From: an uncultured Duodenibacillus sp.
GTDB lineage: Bacteria > Pseudomonadota > Gammaproteobacteria > Burkholderiales > Burkholderiaceae_F
Length of the DNA stretch: 64,000 bases
Reading direction: 5' to 3'
Assembly: GCA_944390145.1 (NCBI GenBank)
Contig: CALXOY010000086.1
Span: forward strand, 41,865 to 105,864
The translations under genes and the position numbers were made by a program. The notes beneath the pieces were generated by a model, which saw only the letters and a list, made by a program, of their open reading frames with translations, did not search any database and had not been told where the DNA came from. Below are positions 18,033 through 27,378 of the stretch, one piece after another; within the stretch, counting starts at the first letter, position 1, and each line of letters starts with the position of its first letter.

Positions 18033-18404
18033 ATGGCTTTATTGGAGTTTCGCTCCCCCGCAAGCGGGGGCTTTTTCATGATGCCGGAAACGTTTCAGGG
18101 CATCTGTGAAGTGCTCGAGCGCCTTTATTCCGAGTCGGGCTGCTGGCTGCCGGAGGATCTTCCCGGGGTGATTGAAAAGCTGGAGGCGGCTGTGCGGCGT
18201 GAAAAGGAAATGATTGCCGAGGCAAAGGCGCGGCAGCGTGAGCAAAACCTCAAGGGGGCCCCCGGCGCAAACCCCTGGCCCGATGAAGAGGAAGAGCGCA
18301 AGGAGCAGGAAAGGGTGACGTTTTCCATGCGCGTTTATCCGCTGCTGGAGATGCTGCACGCGGCTCAGAAAAAAAACGTCAAGGTGATGTGGGGCGTGCC
18401 GTAA
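18033..18404 (+). CDS. DUF1840 family protein
   Basis: 123 aa, soluble, acidic and helical. MALLEFRSPASGGFFMMPETFQ and LPEDLPGVIEKLEAA match the DUF1840 pattern found mainly in betaproteobacteria; function unknown. The ATG at 18033 follows GAGGA; an ATG four codons upstream lacks a ribosome site. Monocistronic, convergent with trkH. Confidence 0.75.
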   Translation: MALLEFRSPASGGFFMMPETFQGICEVLERLYSESGCWLPEDLPGVIEKLEAAVRREKEMIAEAKARQREQNLKGAPGANPWPDEEEERKEQERVTFSMRVYPLLEMLHAAQKKNVKVMWGVP

Positions 18405-18410
18405 GGTGCC

Positions 18411-19883
18411 TCATGCCTTCCAGAAGGACCGCGTAAAGAGAACAAAGACGGTCACAAGCTCCAGACGTCCGAGCAGCATGCAGAAGATGCACAGCCAGAG
18501 CTGGGCGTCGGTGAGAAGCGAGAAGTTGGAATTCGGCCCGACGGCGCCAAGCCCCGGGCCGATGTTGCAGATGCAGCCCAAAACGGCGCCGAAGGCGGTG
18601 GTGGGGTCAAGGCCGCTGATCACCAGCGCCATAAAGGCGATGAAGGTGGTGGCAATCCACAGCAGCATGAAGTTCAAGGCCGAAAGAACGGTTTTGTCGT
18701 CGAGCACCATGCCGTTGAGCACCATGGGACGGACGACTCTGGGCTGAACGGTGGTGATGAGCTGCAGGCCGCAGTACTTGACGAGCATCACCATGCGCAG
18801 CATCTTCATGCCGCCGCCCGTGCTGCCGCCGCTGGTGCAAAAACAGGCCGCCACAAACATCAGAATGCAGATGGAGGCCGGCCAAAGTGCATAGTCCTGG
18901 CTCGCATAACCGGTTGTGGAGATGGTGCTCACAACGTTGAAGGCGGCCATGCGAAGCGCCTGCACGAGTTCCAGGGACGGGTCCCAGGCCATCAGAAGCG
19001 CCGTGGCGCAGGCCGTGATGAAGGCCGCCATGCCGAGCCAGCACAGACACTCGACGTTGGTGAGGTAGGCGACGATCGAGCGCTTTTTCCAGGCAAGGAA
19101 ATGCAGCGAGAAGCTGATGCCGCACACGAGCATGAAGACGATGGCTACCGATTCAATGGCAGGGTTGTTCCAGTGGGCGAAGCTGTTGTCGTAGGAGGAA
19201 AAGCCCCCGAGGCTCACCGTGGTGAACATGTGGATAATGCTCTCGAACCCGGTCATTCCCGCCATGCGGTAGCTCAGCATGCAGGCTAGCGACAGCACCA
19301 GATAAATCCCCCAGAGCCCCTTGGCGGTGTCGGCGATGCGCGGCGTAAGGCGGGACTCCTTCATAGGGCCGGAGAATTCCGCCCGGAACATCTGCGAGCC
19401 GCCCACGCCGAGCATGGGGAGAATCGCTACGGCCAGAACCAGAATCCCCATGCCGCCCAGCCAGCTCATAAAGCAGCGCCAGAAGTTGAGCGACTCCGGC
19501 AGTTCACTCAGTCCCGAGAGAACCGTTGCGCACGTCGTCGTGATGCCGCTCATGGATTCGAAGTAGGCGTGCGTAAAGGAAATGCCGGGGATTTCCACCA
19601 GAAGCGGAATGGCGCCGAAAAGCGGCGTGACGGTCCAGATGATGGTCGCCAGCAGAAACCCGTCGCGCGGCAGCAGCTCCCTGCGGTGCCGTTTGGAGAA
19701 GGCGTGCAGCGCAAATCCGGTGATCAGGCACAGAACAAAGGCGATGACAAAGCCCGCTGCGGCGCCGTCTTCGTACAGAAACGAAACGAGAAGCGGAATG
19801 AGCAGCAAAAACGCGAAGGCGACCAGCACGGGGCCCGTGATGTTGAGAACCGGCAGCAGGAAGTAGCGCAAGTTGGCAAACAT
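18411..19883 (-). CDS. trkH: Trk potassium uptake channel subunit
   Basis: 490 aa with many transmembrane helices arranged as four pore repeats; selectivity-filter-like segments include SGITTTCATV and TSGGSTGGGMKM. TrkH forms the K+ channel, gated by the cytoplasmic TrkA ring. The start is 11 nt after the trkA stop, so the two subunits are made together. Last gene of the fmt to trkH operon. Confidence 0.93.
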   Translation of the reverse strand: MFANLRYFLLPVLNITGPVLVAFAFLLLIPLLVSFLYEDGAAAGFVIAFVLCLITGFALHAFSKRHRRELLPRDGFLLATIIWTVTPLFGAIPLLVEIPGISFTHAYFESMSGITTTCATVLSGLSELPESLNFWRCFMSWLGGMGILVLAVAILPMLGVGGSQMFRAEFSGPMKESRLTPRIADTAKGLWGIYLVLSLACMLSYRMAGMTGFESIIHMFTTVSLGGFSSYDNSFAHWNNPAIESVAIVFMLVCGISFSLHFLAWKKRSIVAYLTNVECLCWLGMAAFITACATALLMAWDPSLELVQALRMAAFNVVSTISTTGYASQDYALWPASICILMFVAACFCTSGGSTGGGMKMLRMVMLVKYCGLQLITTVQPRVVRPMVLNGMVLDDKTVLSALNFMLLWIATTFIAFMALVISGLDPTTAFGAVLGCICNIGPGLGAVGPNSNFSLLTDAQLWLCIFCMLLGRLELVTVFVLFTRSFWKA

Positions 19884-19894
19884 GAGGCGCTCCG

Positions 19895-21304
19895 TCAGAA
19901 GAAGCCGACGTCGACCGTAAAGAGCTTTTCCACCTGTGCGATGACGCGCTTGCTCGGGACAAACACGATGACGCGGTCTTCGGGCTCGACGACAATGTCG
20001 TTTCTGGCGATCAGCACTTCCGGTTCATCAATATCCTCCGTCTCACGCACCAGTGCGGCAATTTCCACGCCCTCGGGCAGGTCGATGGAGCCGATGCGCT
20101 TTCCCACCACCTTGGAGTTTCTCTGATTGCCGTGCGCCACGATTTCCAGGGCCTCCGCGACGCCGCGCCGCAGACTGTGCGCGGCAAGCACGTCGCCGCG
20201 GCGCACGTGGCGCAGCAGCTCGCCGATGGTCGCCTGCGTGGAGGACACCGTCACGTCGATCTGCGTGCCCTGCATCAGGGCGCTGAACGTATCGCTGTCG
20301 GTGAGCGCAATGACGCGCCGCGCCCCGAGCTTTTTTGCCAGAAGCGCCCCCATGATGTTGCTTTCGTCGTGTGCGGAAAGCGAGATGAAGAGATCACACC
20401 GGTCGATGCAAAGTTCGGTGAGCGCCTCCTCGTCGGTGAGGCTGGCCGTCACCAGGTCGGTGTCCTTTGGCACGGACGCGGCAAGCGACGTGCACAGCCC
20501 GGCGTTTTCATCGAGAACCGTGATCGTGTAGCCGCCGCGGCCTTCGGGGCCGTTCAAAAGACTGGCGAGCTGAACGGCCAGACGGGCGTTGCCGGCGATC
20601 ATGATGCGCCGGATGCGCTCTTCGTGCTGGCGCAGTTCGCTGATGACGCGGCGGACATCGCGGCCGGAGGACAGGGCGATCACTTCATCCCCGCTCTCAA
20701 TGACGGTGTCGGCCGAAAGATCGAGGCGGCGGTTGCGCCGGAACACGGAGACGATGCGCGCCGGCACGCGCGGCAGGTGCACGGACAGGTCGCTTACCGG
20801 ACGTCCGACAAGGGGGCTGCCGGCAACGGCGCGCACGCAGAAGAGAACGGCCTTGCCTTCGGCAAAGTCGATGATCTGCAGCGCTTCAGGGAATTCAATT
20901 AAACGGAGCAGGCTTTCATTTAATGCCTGCTCCGGCCAGATGGTGCTGGTGACTTGAAAACCCTCTTCGGCAAGCAGACGCGGGTATTGCCGCAGCTCCT
21001 GATTGCGCACGCGTGCAATGCGCGTGGGGACGTTGTAGAGCTGCGAAGCCAGCAGACAGACGGATAAATTGGTCTCATCATTGGCCGTCACCGCAAGCAC
21101 CATGTCGGCGTCGTTGGCGCCGGCGCTTTCCAGTACGGAGGGGGAAAGCGCATTGCCGGTCACCCCGCGCAGATCGAGTCGTGTTTCGAGCGCACTCACC
21201 CGGGCGGCATCCTGATCGACGACAGTGATGTCGTTGGACTCATTGACAAGATTTTCGGCCACCGATCTTCCGATGCGGCCGGCTCCGATGATGAGAATGT
21301 GCAT
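19895..21304 (-). CDS. trkA: Trk potassium transporter NAD-binding subunit
   Basis: 469 aa with two tandem RCK modules. The first NAD-binding motif is MHILIIGAGRIGRSVAENL at the N-terminus, and the second half begins near RRIMIAGNARLAVQLA (about 235); each is followed by a TrkA_C domain. It binds NAD(H) or nucleotides and gates TrkH. It lies between ntrX (31-nt gap) and trkH (11-nt gap). Placement of trk genes behind ntrYX is seen in other Burkholderiales. Confidence 0.94.
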   Translation of the reverse strand: MHILIIGAGRIGRSVAENLVNESNDITVVDQDAARVSALETRLDLRGVTGNALSPSVLESAGANDADMVLAVTANDETNLSVCLLASQLYNVPTRIARVRNQELRQYPRLLAEEGFQVTSTIWPEQALNESLLRLIEFPEALQIIDFAEGKAVLFCVRAVAGSPLVGRPVSDLSVHLPRVPARIVSVFRRNRRLDLSADTVIESGDEVIALSSGRDVRRVISELRQHEERIRRIMIAGNARLAVQLASLLNGPEGRGGYTITVLDENAGLCTSLAASVPKDTDLVTASLTDEEALTELCIDRCDLFISLSAHDESNIMGALLAKKLGARRVIALTDSDTFSALMQGTQIDVTVSSTQATIGELLRHVRRGDVLAAHSLRRGVAEALEIVAHGNQRNSKVVGKRIGSIDLPEGVEIAALVRETEDIDEPEVLIARNDIVVEPEDRVIVFVPSKRVIAQVEKLFTVDVGFF

Positions 21305-21335
21305 AAGCGATGGAGCGAAAGGCTACATCCCCGGC

Positions 21336-22040
21336 TCAGGTCGATTCGCTGTTTTTGGTGCTGTGCCGGTTTTCGGCGCTCTGACGCGGAATGCCCAGAT
21401 TCAGCAGCTTGAGCTTGCGGTAAAGATGCGTGCGTTCGAGCCCTGCGTGGCGTGCAACTTTCGTCATCTGGCAGTTTTCGTGCGACATCAGGCAGGAAAG
21501 ATAGGCTTTTTCGAAATCGTCCCGAAGTTCTTTGAGCGGCCGGTTGAAGTCGAGCGTGAAGTTTGTGCCGGGAACCTGCAGCACCGGCAGCTTGTCGATG
21601 TGCTGCAGCACGGGCGTTGCCGACTCCGGCTCTTCTTCCTTGTGCACCTGGTAGCGGGCAAGGGTGTTCTGGCGCTGACCGACCACCAGGGCGTGCTCCA
21701 CGGTGCTGAGGAGCTTTTGCATGGAAATGGGTTTTTCCAGGAAGGACAGTGCGCCGAAGCGCGTCGCTTCCACTGCATTTTCGATGGTGCCGTGTCCGCT
21801 CATCATGACGATGGGGCAGTGCAGCATCTTGCGCTGTCCCCATTCCTTGAGCAGGGTGATGCCGTCGGTGTCGGGCATCCAGATGTCCAGCAGGATCAAA
21901 TCGAACTTTTCCTGCAGCACAAACACCCGGGCGGCTTCGGCGCTGTCAGCGGCGTAGACGGTATGCCCCTCGTCCGAGAGAATGTCCGAGAGCATTTCCC
22001 TGATACCAAGTTCGTCATCGACAATAAGAATCTTTGACAT
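21336..22040 (-). CDS. ntrX: NtrX-type response regulator lacking the AAA+ domain
   Basis: 234 aa. A receiver domain (1-120) has the phospho-acceptor Asp52 (LILLDIWMPD), the Asp8/Asp9 pair and Lys in LEKPIS. It is followed by a linker and a C-terminal Fis-type helix-turn-helix (about 180-222: CQMTKVARHAGLERTHLYRKL). The sigma54-activating AAA+ domain with its Walker motifs, present in classical NtrX (about 450 aa), is absent, so it cannot remodel sigma54 holoenzyme and probably acts as a sigma70-level regulator. Partner of ntrY directly upstream. Confidence 0.85.
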   Translation of the reverse strand: MSKILIVDDELGIREMLSDILSDEGHTVYAADSAEAARVFVLQEKFDLILLDIWMPDTDGITLLKEWGQRKMLHCPIVMMSGHGTIENAVEATRFGALSFLEKPISMQKLLSTVEHALVVGQRQNTLARYQVHKEEEPESATPVLQHIDKLPVLQVPGTNFTLDFNRPLKELRDDFEKAYLSCLMSHENCQMTKVARHAGLERTHLYRKLKLLNLGIPRQSAENRHSTKNSEST

Positions 22041-22091
22041 ACGGCGAGCTTTTTACAAACTTCTTAAAAATAGAGAGCCTTTTGAAAGACT

Positions 22092-24377
22092 TCAGGAGGG
22101 CGATCCCCCAATGTTACGCACCTTTTCTTCCGAGGGCATGGTTTGGGAATCATCGTTTGCCTTAGTCGGAGGCGATTCCCCGGAGGCGGCGGCGCTGTTT
22201 GCGCCGGTCTGCGCAGCCTGACGCACGACCGGAAAGACCAGTGTAATCTGGGCGCCGACGACGCGGCCGTTGATCTCCGTGCGGTTGCCCAGCGTGATGC
22301 GGGCATGATGTTCATCAATGATCTTCTTGACCATCGGCAGCCCCAGTCCGGTGCCGGTCGGCTTGGTCGTAATGTAGGGTTCGAAGGCTTTGGCAAGCAC
22401 CGAGGGCGTAAAGCCGCTGCCGTTGTCGGTGAGGGTGATGCGCACGCCTGTGACGGCGCCGTTTTGCATCTGTGCGGCCGCCGTCAGTCCGATGAAGGGC
22501 TCGGGATTGTTCTCGCCGATGGCCTCCAGCGAATTGCTGATCAGATTGTGGAAAACCTGGCGAAGCTGGTTGGCGTCGCCGGCAATTTCAGGCAGATCGC
22601 CCTGGCAGAAAAGCTCGATGCGGGTGCCCGAGCTTTGGTAGAACTCGGCGAGCTGCTCGAGAAACGCCTTGAGGTCGAGCGGCTGCAGGACAGCCTCCGG
22701 CAGCTTGGCGTAGTCGCGGAAATCGTTGACCATCTGCTTCATGGCGTCCACCTGCGTGACGATGGTCCGGGTGGTGCGGTGCAGCAGCGCTTCGTTTTTC
22801 TCGTCGAGTCTGCCGGTGAGCTTCATTTCCAGACGCTCTGCAGCCAGCCGGATCGGCGTGAGGGGATTTTTGATTTCGTGGGCCAGACGGCGGGCCACTT
22901 CACCCCAGGCGACGGCCCGCTGTGCGTCGAGCACCCGCGTAATGTCGTCAAAGATGATGACAAACCCCGGCCCCTTGCGCAGCTGGATGCGCGAGGCGCG
23001 CACAAAGAGCGTCACATCGCCCTGCGCCTCAGTGGCCGGCAGCGGCAGCTCAAAGGAAGTCGGGGCGTCGTCATCGGTGAGTGCAAGCTTTGCCGTGAGT
23101 TCCCGGGCAAGCGTCGGGGAGGCGTCCTGCACGGTTGAGCCGGGCTTGATTTCGTCGACGTGCAGGATGGCAAGGGCCGCTGCATTGTGCATGTTGATGC
23201 GCAGGTTCTCATCGGTGACCAGAACGCCCGAGGAGAGGTTCGACAAAATGAGCTCAAGCTGCGAGCGCGCCTGTTCGGCCTCCAGGCGTCTGCGCTCCAC
23301 ATTCTTGCGCGCCTCGGCCACCTGATAGATCATGGTGTTGAAGGACTTTGTAAGCGCGTTGATTTCGCTGTTGCCGGCAAATTCCTTGATGGGGCGCAGG
23401 TCGCCCTCGGCCACCTTGCGGGTGCCGCGCGCGAGCTGCAGCACGGGGGCCGTGGTGGAGCTTGCAAAGACGAGAGCCACGGCGACGGCGCCCAAAACGG
23501 CAAGCAGCATCGTAAGCGTGAGCGTGATGGTGTAGATGTCGCGCAGGGCAGAGCGCGAGAGCACCAGCTCCTGATAGTTTCGATAGCCCTCCACGAGGTC
23601 GATGGTGTGGCCCGCCATTTCCTTGGGCACGATGTGCGTGAGCTGCAGATAGGTTGCAGGCTGCAGCGCCGCGTAGGCGTCCATCGGCACAAGGCTGCGG
23701 ATGCGCAGCGACCCTTCGGATTCGGGCTGCTCGCCTTCGAGCATGTAGATGCCGTACTCGGCGCGCGCCTTCTGCAACTGCGACGGCGTCGGGCGGTCGA
23801 TGATGACGGCCACCGTGGGGGAAAACGAACTCAGAAGAATCTCCCCGGAGGCCGAAAAGACGATGGCCGATGCTGCATCCGAGGTTTCGCGCATGCGGTC
23901 AAGGGTGAGCGCCCGCTCTCCGCTGGGCGTGGCGTTCAGGATGCTGGCAATGCGGCGGGCGGTCTGCAGCAGCTGGTGCTGCTCGCGCACGATCACTTCG
24001 CTGGAAAGCGCCACGCCGGAATCAAGCGCCTGTTCGACGCGCACGTCAAACCAGCTGTCAATTGAGCGGCCGATGAACTGGCTCGAAACAAGATAGATGA
24101 GCAGGCACGGAATGACGGCGGCTAGCGACAGGACAACCGAGAGGTTGATTGTCATGCGTGCGCCGAAGGCATGATTGCGCCGTTGTTTGACAAGGCGGTA
24201 GACAATCGCGCCGATCACGGCGAGAAGCGCGATTGTGGCAAAGGAGTTGATGATCAGCAGGATCGGGAAGTACCGCTCAAAGGCCGCGGAGTTTGCGCCG
24301 CCCGCGACCAGCACGATCAGAAGCGCCGCCGCCAGGATGATGGCGACGATAAACGGGATGCGAAGCCAGCGCGACAT
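22092..24377 (-). CDS. ntrY: NtrY-type sensor histidine kinase
   Basis: 761 aa. Four N-terminal membrane segments and a periplasmic loop, then HAMP (about 310-365), PAS (about 385-485), HisKA with phospho-acceptor His500 in LAHEIKNPLTP, and HATPase with N and G boxes (FHNLISNSLEAI, DNGSGF, GTGLGLPMVKKI). NtrY family kinases respond to nitrogen or redox state and phosphorylate NtrX. The C-terminal tail is low-complexity. It starts 12 nt after the DUF4390 gene. Confidence 0.92.
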   Translation of the reverse strand: MSRWLRIPFIVAIILAAALLIVLVAGGANSAAFERYFPILLIINSFATIALLAVIGAIVYRLVKQRRNHAFGARMTINLSVVLSLAAVIPCLLIYLVSSQFIGRSIDSWFDVRVEQALDSGVALSSEVIVREQHQLLQTARRIASILNATPSGERALTLDRMRETSDAASAIVFSASGEILLSSFSPTVAVIIDRPTPSQLQKARAEYGIYMLEGEQPESEGSLRIRSLVPMDAYAALQPATYLQLTHIVPKEMAGHTIDLVEGYRNYQELVLSRSALRDIYTITLTLTMLLAVLGAVAVALVFASSTTAPVLQLARGTRKVAEGDLRPIKEFAGNSEINALTKSFNTMIYQVAEARKNVERRRLEAEQARSQLELILSNLSSGVLVTDENLRINMHNAAALAILHVDEIKPGSTVQDASPTLARELTAKLALTDDDAPTSFELPLPATEAQGDVTLFVRASRIQLRKGPGFVIIFDDITRVLDAQRAVAWGEVARRLAHEIKNPLTPIRLAAERLEMKLTGRLDEKNEALLHRTTRTIVTQVDAMKQMVNDFRDYAKLPEAVLQPLDLKAFLEQLAEFYQSSGTRIELFCQGDLPEIAGDANQLRQVFHNLISNSLEAIGENNPEPFIGLTAAAQMQNGAVTGVRITLTDNGSGFTPSVLAKAFEPYITTKPTGTGLGLPMVKKIIDEHHARITLGNRTEINGRVVGAQITLVFPVVRQAAQTGANSAAASGESPPTKANDDSQTMPSEEKVRNIGGSPS

Positions 24378-24389
24378 GATGCGTGAAAC

Positions 24390-24977
24390 TCAAAAGAGCT
24401 TGGCCTGCAGCGCCTGCTCGATGTCCACCGGAACCCAGTCGCTGTCAAGCTCCCAGTCGGAATTGCCGCCGACAACAACTTGAAGGGGCTTGGGCAGCCG
24501 CGACAGATCGAGCCGCATGCGCACTTCTAGCTCCAGCGATGAGGAGTCCAGCACGGAACTGTCGGCAATGCGCCAGCCGATCAGATGGCGCGTAATCGGC
24601 AGAATTTGCTCGAGCTTGTCATAGGTTTGCGAAAGGCCTCCCCGCGAAAATCGGTATTGGCGCGTGAGCGGACTGAAGCTGATGCGCTGCACCAACTCCT
24701 GGTAGGCCAGATCCTTGTCCGTCCAGTACCAGCGCTTTTGCTGCAGACGCACTTCGCAGACAAAGTAGAGGGCAATGCCGCGCCGCAGGCTGTCGATCAG
24801 CGTCTCGGGAAGGTCGTACTCCCAGCTCAGCGACAGGTAGAGGTCCTTGCCTTGGGGCTCCAGCACGGCCTGCATGAGCTGCATGTTGTTGCCTTCGGCG
24901 TGCGCCGTGCACGGAACAAGCGCCGCAAGCGGAGCAGCTGCGGCGGCTGTGCAGAGTGTACGGCGGCTCAATGGCAT
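24390..24977 (-). CDS. DUF4390 family exported protein
   Basis: 195 aa with a signal peptide containing RRTLCTAAAAAPLAALVPCTAHA. The body (WYWTDKDLAYQELVQRIS and QYRFSRGGLSQ) matches DUF4390, a periplasmic family nearly always encoded between rsmB and ntrY in betaproteobacteria. Function is unknown; its position suggests a link to NtrY sensing, as inference only. It starts 5 nt after the rsmB stop. Confidence 0.8.
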   Translation of the reverse strand: MPLSRRTLCTAAAAAPLAALVPCTAHAEGNNMQLMQAVLEPQGKDLYLSLSWEYDLPETLIDSLRRGIALYFVCEVRLQQKRWYWTDKDLAYQELVQRISFSPLTRQYRFSRGGLSQTYDKLEQILPITRHLIGWRIADSSVLDSSSLELEVRMRLDLSRLPKPLQVVVGGNSDWELDSDWVPVDIEQALQAKLF

Positions 24978-24982
24978 AAAAA

Positions 24983-26293
24983 TCAGGCCTTTTGCAGGAG
25001 TGAATAAAAGAACCCGTCATGCGGGCCGTCGATCCAGCCCGCCATGTCGGGATTCTCGCACGGCATCAGGCGCAATTGCGACGGCAGTCCGTCGGCAAGC
25101 GCAATGGCGCGGGCATCCTTGTGCGTCTCAAGAAATGAGCGGATCTGCATTTCGCCTTCTTCATGAAAGACCGAGCAGACAACATACAGAAGCCGGCCGC
25201 CGGGCTTGACGACAGGCCAGAGCGACTGCAGCAGACGCTTTTGTTGTTGCGCCAGGGCAACAATGTCCTGAGGCCGTCTGGAAAAGACGATTTCGGGGTG
25301 CCGCCGGACGATGCCGCTTGCCGTGCACGGGGCGTCAAGGAGAACGGCGTCAAAGAGTTCCGTGCCGTTGCGCCACTTCTCAAGGTCGGCCGCGTCGCAG
25401 ACGTGAATCTGTGCGTGCAGCCCGAGACGCTTGAGATTGTCTTCAATGCGCGTTGCCCGTTCAGGATCCGCTTCAAGCGCCGTGACCGAGCAGTCCGCCA
25501 TTTCCAGAAGGTGGGCGGTTTTGCCTCCCGGAGCGGCGCAGGCGTCCAGAATCCGCTCTCCATTTTTGGGTGCCAGAAAAAGAGCCGCAAGCTGGGCTCC
25601 TGCATCCTGCACGCTGACAAGGCCGTCTGCAAAGCCCGGGATGCGCTCGACCGGGCAGGGCTTTTGCAGCACCGCCGCCGCGTTTCCCAGCGCCCGGGCG
25701 GGGCACCCTTCGTCTGCGGCGAAACGCAGCCAGTCTTCAACGGAAATTTTGCGCGTGTTGACGCGAAGCGTCAGCGGGGGCCTCTTGTGCAGCGTTTCAA
25801 AAAGCGCTTCGAGCCTGTCGTCGCCAAACTCCCCGCGCATGCGCTCGATCCACCAGGCCGGTGCATTAAAGCGCACGACGGGATCGGATAAAAGCGCGGC
25901 GTCGAGATCGCCCTTTTCACGCTGGTAGCGGCGCAAACAGGCGTTGACAAGGCCTGCGGCCCTCTCGGTGGAAGGCTTCATGCGCGCCGCCTTGATGGCT
26001 TCATTGACGACGGCATAGGCTTTTTGCGGCTCTTCAATGAGTTCGGAAAGCGCAACGGCCAGCAGTGCGGCAACATCCGGCGCAGGCTTGCGGTTTGTCA
26101 AACGCAAGACGAGCCGCTCTAGAAAGACGGCGCGGCGCAGCGCGTTGTAGAGGATGGATCGGACGGCGGAGCGCTCCTCGGGGTCGGCCTGACGGCAATG
26201 CGCCTCCAGGGTGCGGTCAAAGGAGGCTTGTTCCGAGAGATTCTTCCAGCAGGCCGCCGCAAGCAGCAGCGAGCGTTTGATCGAGGCGCTCAT
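24983..26293 (-). CDS. rsmB: 16S rRNA m5C967 methyltransferase
   Basis: 436 aa. An N-terminal NusB-like RNA-binding domain (about 1-145) is followed by a SAM-dependent methyltransferase domain (ILDACAAPGGKTAHLLE as SAM motif I; DAPCTASGIVRRHPEI with one of the two Cys; and VVCSVFHEEGE with the other). The ATG at 26293 overlaps the fmt stop by 4 nt, so it is translationally coupled; longer starts lie within fmt. Confidence 0.93.
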   Translation of the reverse strand: MSASIKRSLLLAAACWKNLSEQASFDRTLEAHCRQADPEERSAVRSILYNALRRAVFLERLVLRLTNRKPAPDVAALLAVALSELIEEPQKAYAVVNEAIKAARMKPSTERAAGLVNACLRRYQREKGDLDAALLSDPVVRFNAPAWWIERMRGEFGDDRLEALFETLHKRPPLTLRVNTRKISVEDWLRFAADEGCPARALGNAAAVLQKPCPVERIPGFADGLVSVQDAGAQLAALFLAPKNGERILDACAAPGGKTAHLLEMADCSVTALEADPERATRIEDNLKRLGLHAQIHVCDAADLEKWRNGTELFDAVLLDAPCTASGIVRRHPEIVFSRRPQDIVALAQQQKRLLQSLWPVVKPGGRLLYVVCSVFHEEGEMQIRSFLETHKDARAIALADGLPSQLRLMPCENPDMAGWIDGPHDGFFYSLLQKA

Positions 26294-27246
26294 TGCAGCA
26301 CGTCTCCGGCCTGCATTCCCGTGCTTTGCACGAAGGCTGCGGCGGGCATGGCGGGCTTGCCCGGTCGCTGCAGCTCGGTGCATTGGATCGCTCCTTCGGC
26401 GCAGGCGATGACAAGCTCGCGGCCGGCGCAGAGCACCTCTCCGGGGCGCCCGGTTCCTTCAACGGCCCGGGCAAAACGGATCTTGATCGTCTCGCCCTTG
26501 TATTGCGCCGTTGCAAAGGGGAAGGGATTGAAGGCGCGGATGCGGCGGGCCACAACTTCAGCGGGCTGATGCCAATCGACGGGAGCCTCCGTCTTGAGAA
26601 TCTTTTCGGCATAGGTGACGCCTTCGGCGGGCTGCTCAACCCATTGCAGGGTTTCGGGGTGCGCAAGCGCGCTCACAATGAGTTCGGCGCCCATGGCCGT
26701 CATGCGCTCAAAAAGCGTCGCCGAGGTGTCCTGCGGCGTGATTTCCGTTTCGGACTTGACGATCATCGGACCGGTGTCAAGCCCCGCCTCCATTTTCATC
26801 AATGTGATGCCGGTGACGGCGTCTCCGGCTTCGATGGCGCGCTGCACCGGGGCGGCGCCTCGCCAGCGCGGAAGCAGGGAGCCGTGGATGTTGATGCTCT
26901 TGATGTCGCCCGACTTGCCGATCCCGCGAGCCGCTTCAAGCGCCCGGACGGGCAGAATGAGGCCGTAGGCGGCAACAACCAGAACGTCGATGCCGGCGGA
27001 CTCCAGTGCGCTTAACGCCTCTTCGGCCTGCTGCGACTGCCGTTTGACCGACAGCGTGGAGGGGGTGAGAGTCGGGATGTTGTGCGCCAGTGCGACTTCC
27101 TTGACGGCGCTGGGCTTGAGCTTCATGCCGCGTCCGCTCGGGCGGTCGGGCTGCGTGAGCACGAGACTTACGTCGTGGCCGGCCTGAATCAGTGCAGTCA
27201 AGGCGGCTGCGGCAAAAGGCGGGGTTCCGGCAAAGGCGATGCGCAT
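26290..27246 (-). CDS. fmt: Methionyl-tRNA formyltransferase
   Basis: 318 aa. It formylates initiator Met-tRNA using 10-formyl-THF. The N-terminus MRIAFAGTPPFAAAAL and the catalytic INIHGSLLPRWRGAAPVQ (with Asn and His) plus a downstream Asp in GLDTGP are visible. The ATG at 27246 begins family similarity; the frame is open upstream without homology. First gene of fmt-rsmB-DUF4390-ntrY-ntrX-trkA-trkH. Confidence 0.95.
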   Translation of the reverse strand: MRIAFAGTPPFAAAALTALIQAGHDVSLVLTQPDRPSGRGMKLKPSAVKEVALAHNIPTLTPSTLSVKRQSQQAEEALSALESAGIDVLVVAAYGLILPVRALEAARGIGKSGDIKSINIHGSLLPRWRGAAPVQRAIEAGDAVTGITLMKMEAGLDTGPMIVKSETEITPQDTSATLFERMTAMGAELIVSALAHPETLQWVEQPAEGVTYAEKILKTEAPVDWHQPAEVVARRIRAFNPFPFATAQYKGETIKIRFARAVEGTGRPGEVLCAGRELVIACAEGAIQCTELQRPGKPAMPAAAFVQSTGMQAGDVLQ

Positions 27247-27378
27247 AAAAACTCCGGACAAAGGCGGGAAAAACATTGTGCTGCGCGGTATTGTAGCGGC
27301 TTGACAAAAGGCAGACAGTACAATGCCTGACAGGCGCCGGACTCGCACCGGCGGCAGGAACTCAACCGGATCTCAAAC

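Noticed and set aside
17927-18109. Possible small gene between EIIA and the DUF1840 gene
   Set aside because: It overlaps the DUF1840 start in another frame and lacks a ribosome site and family features.
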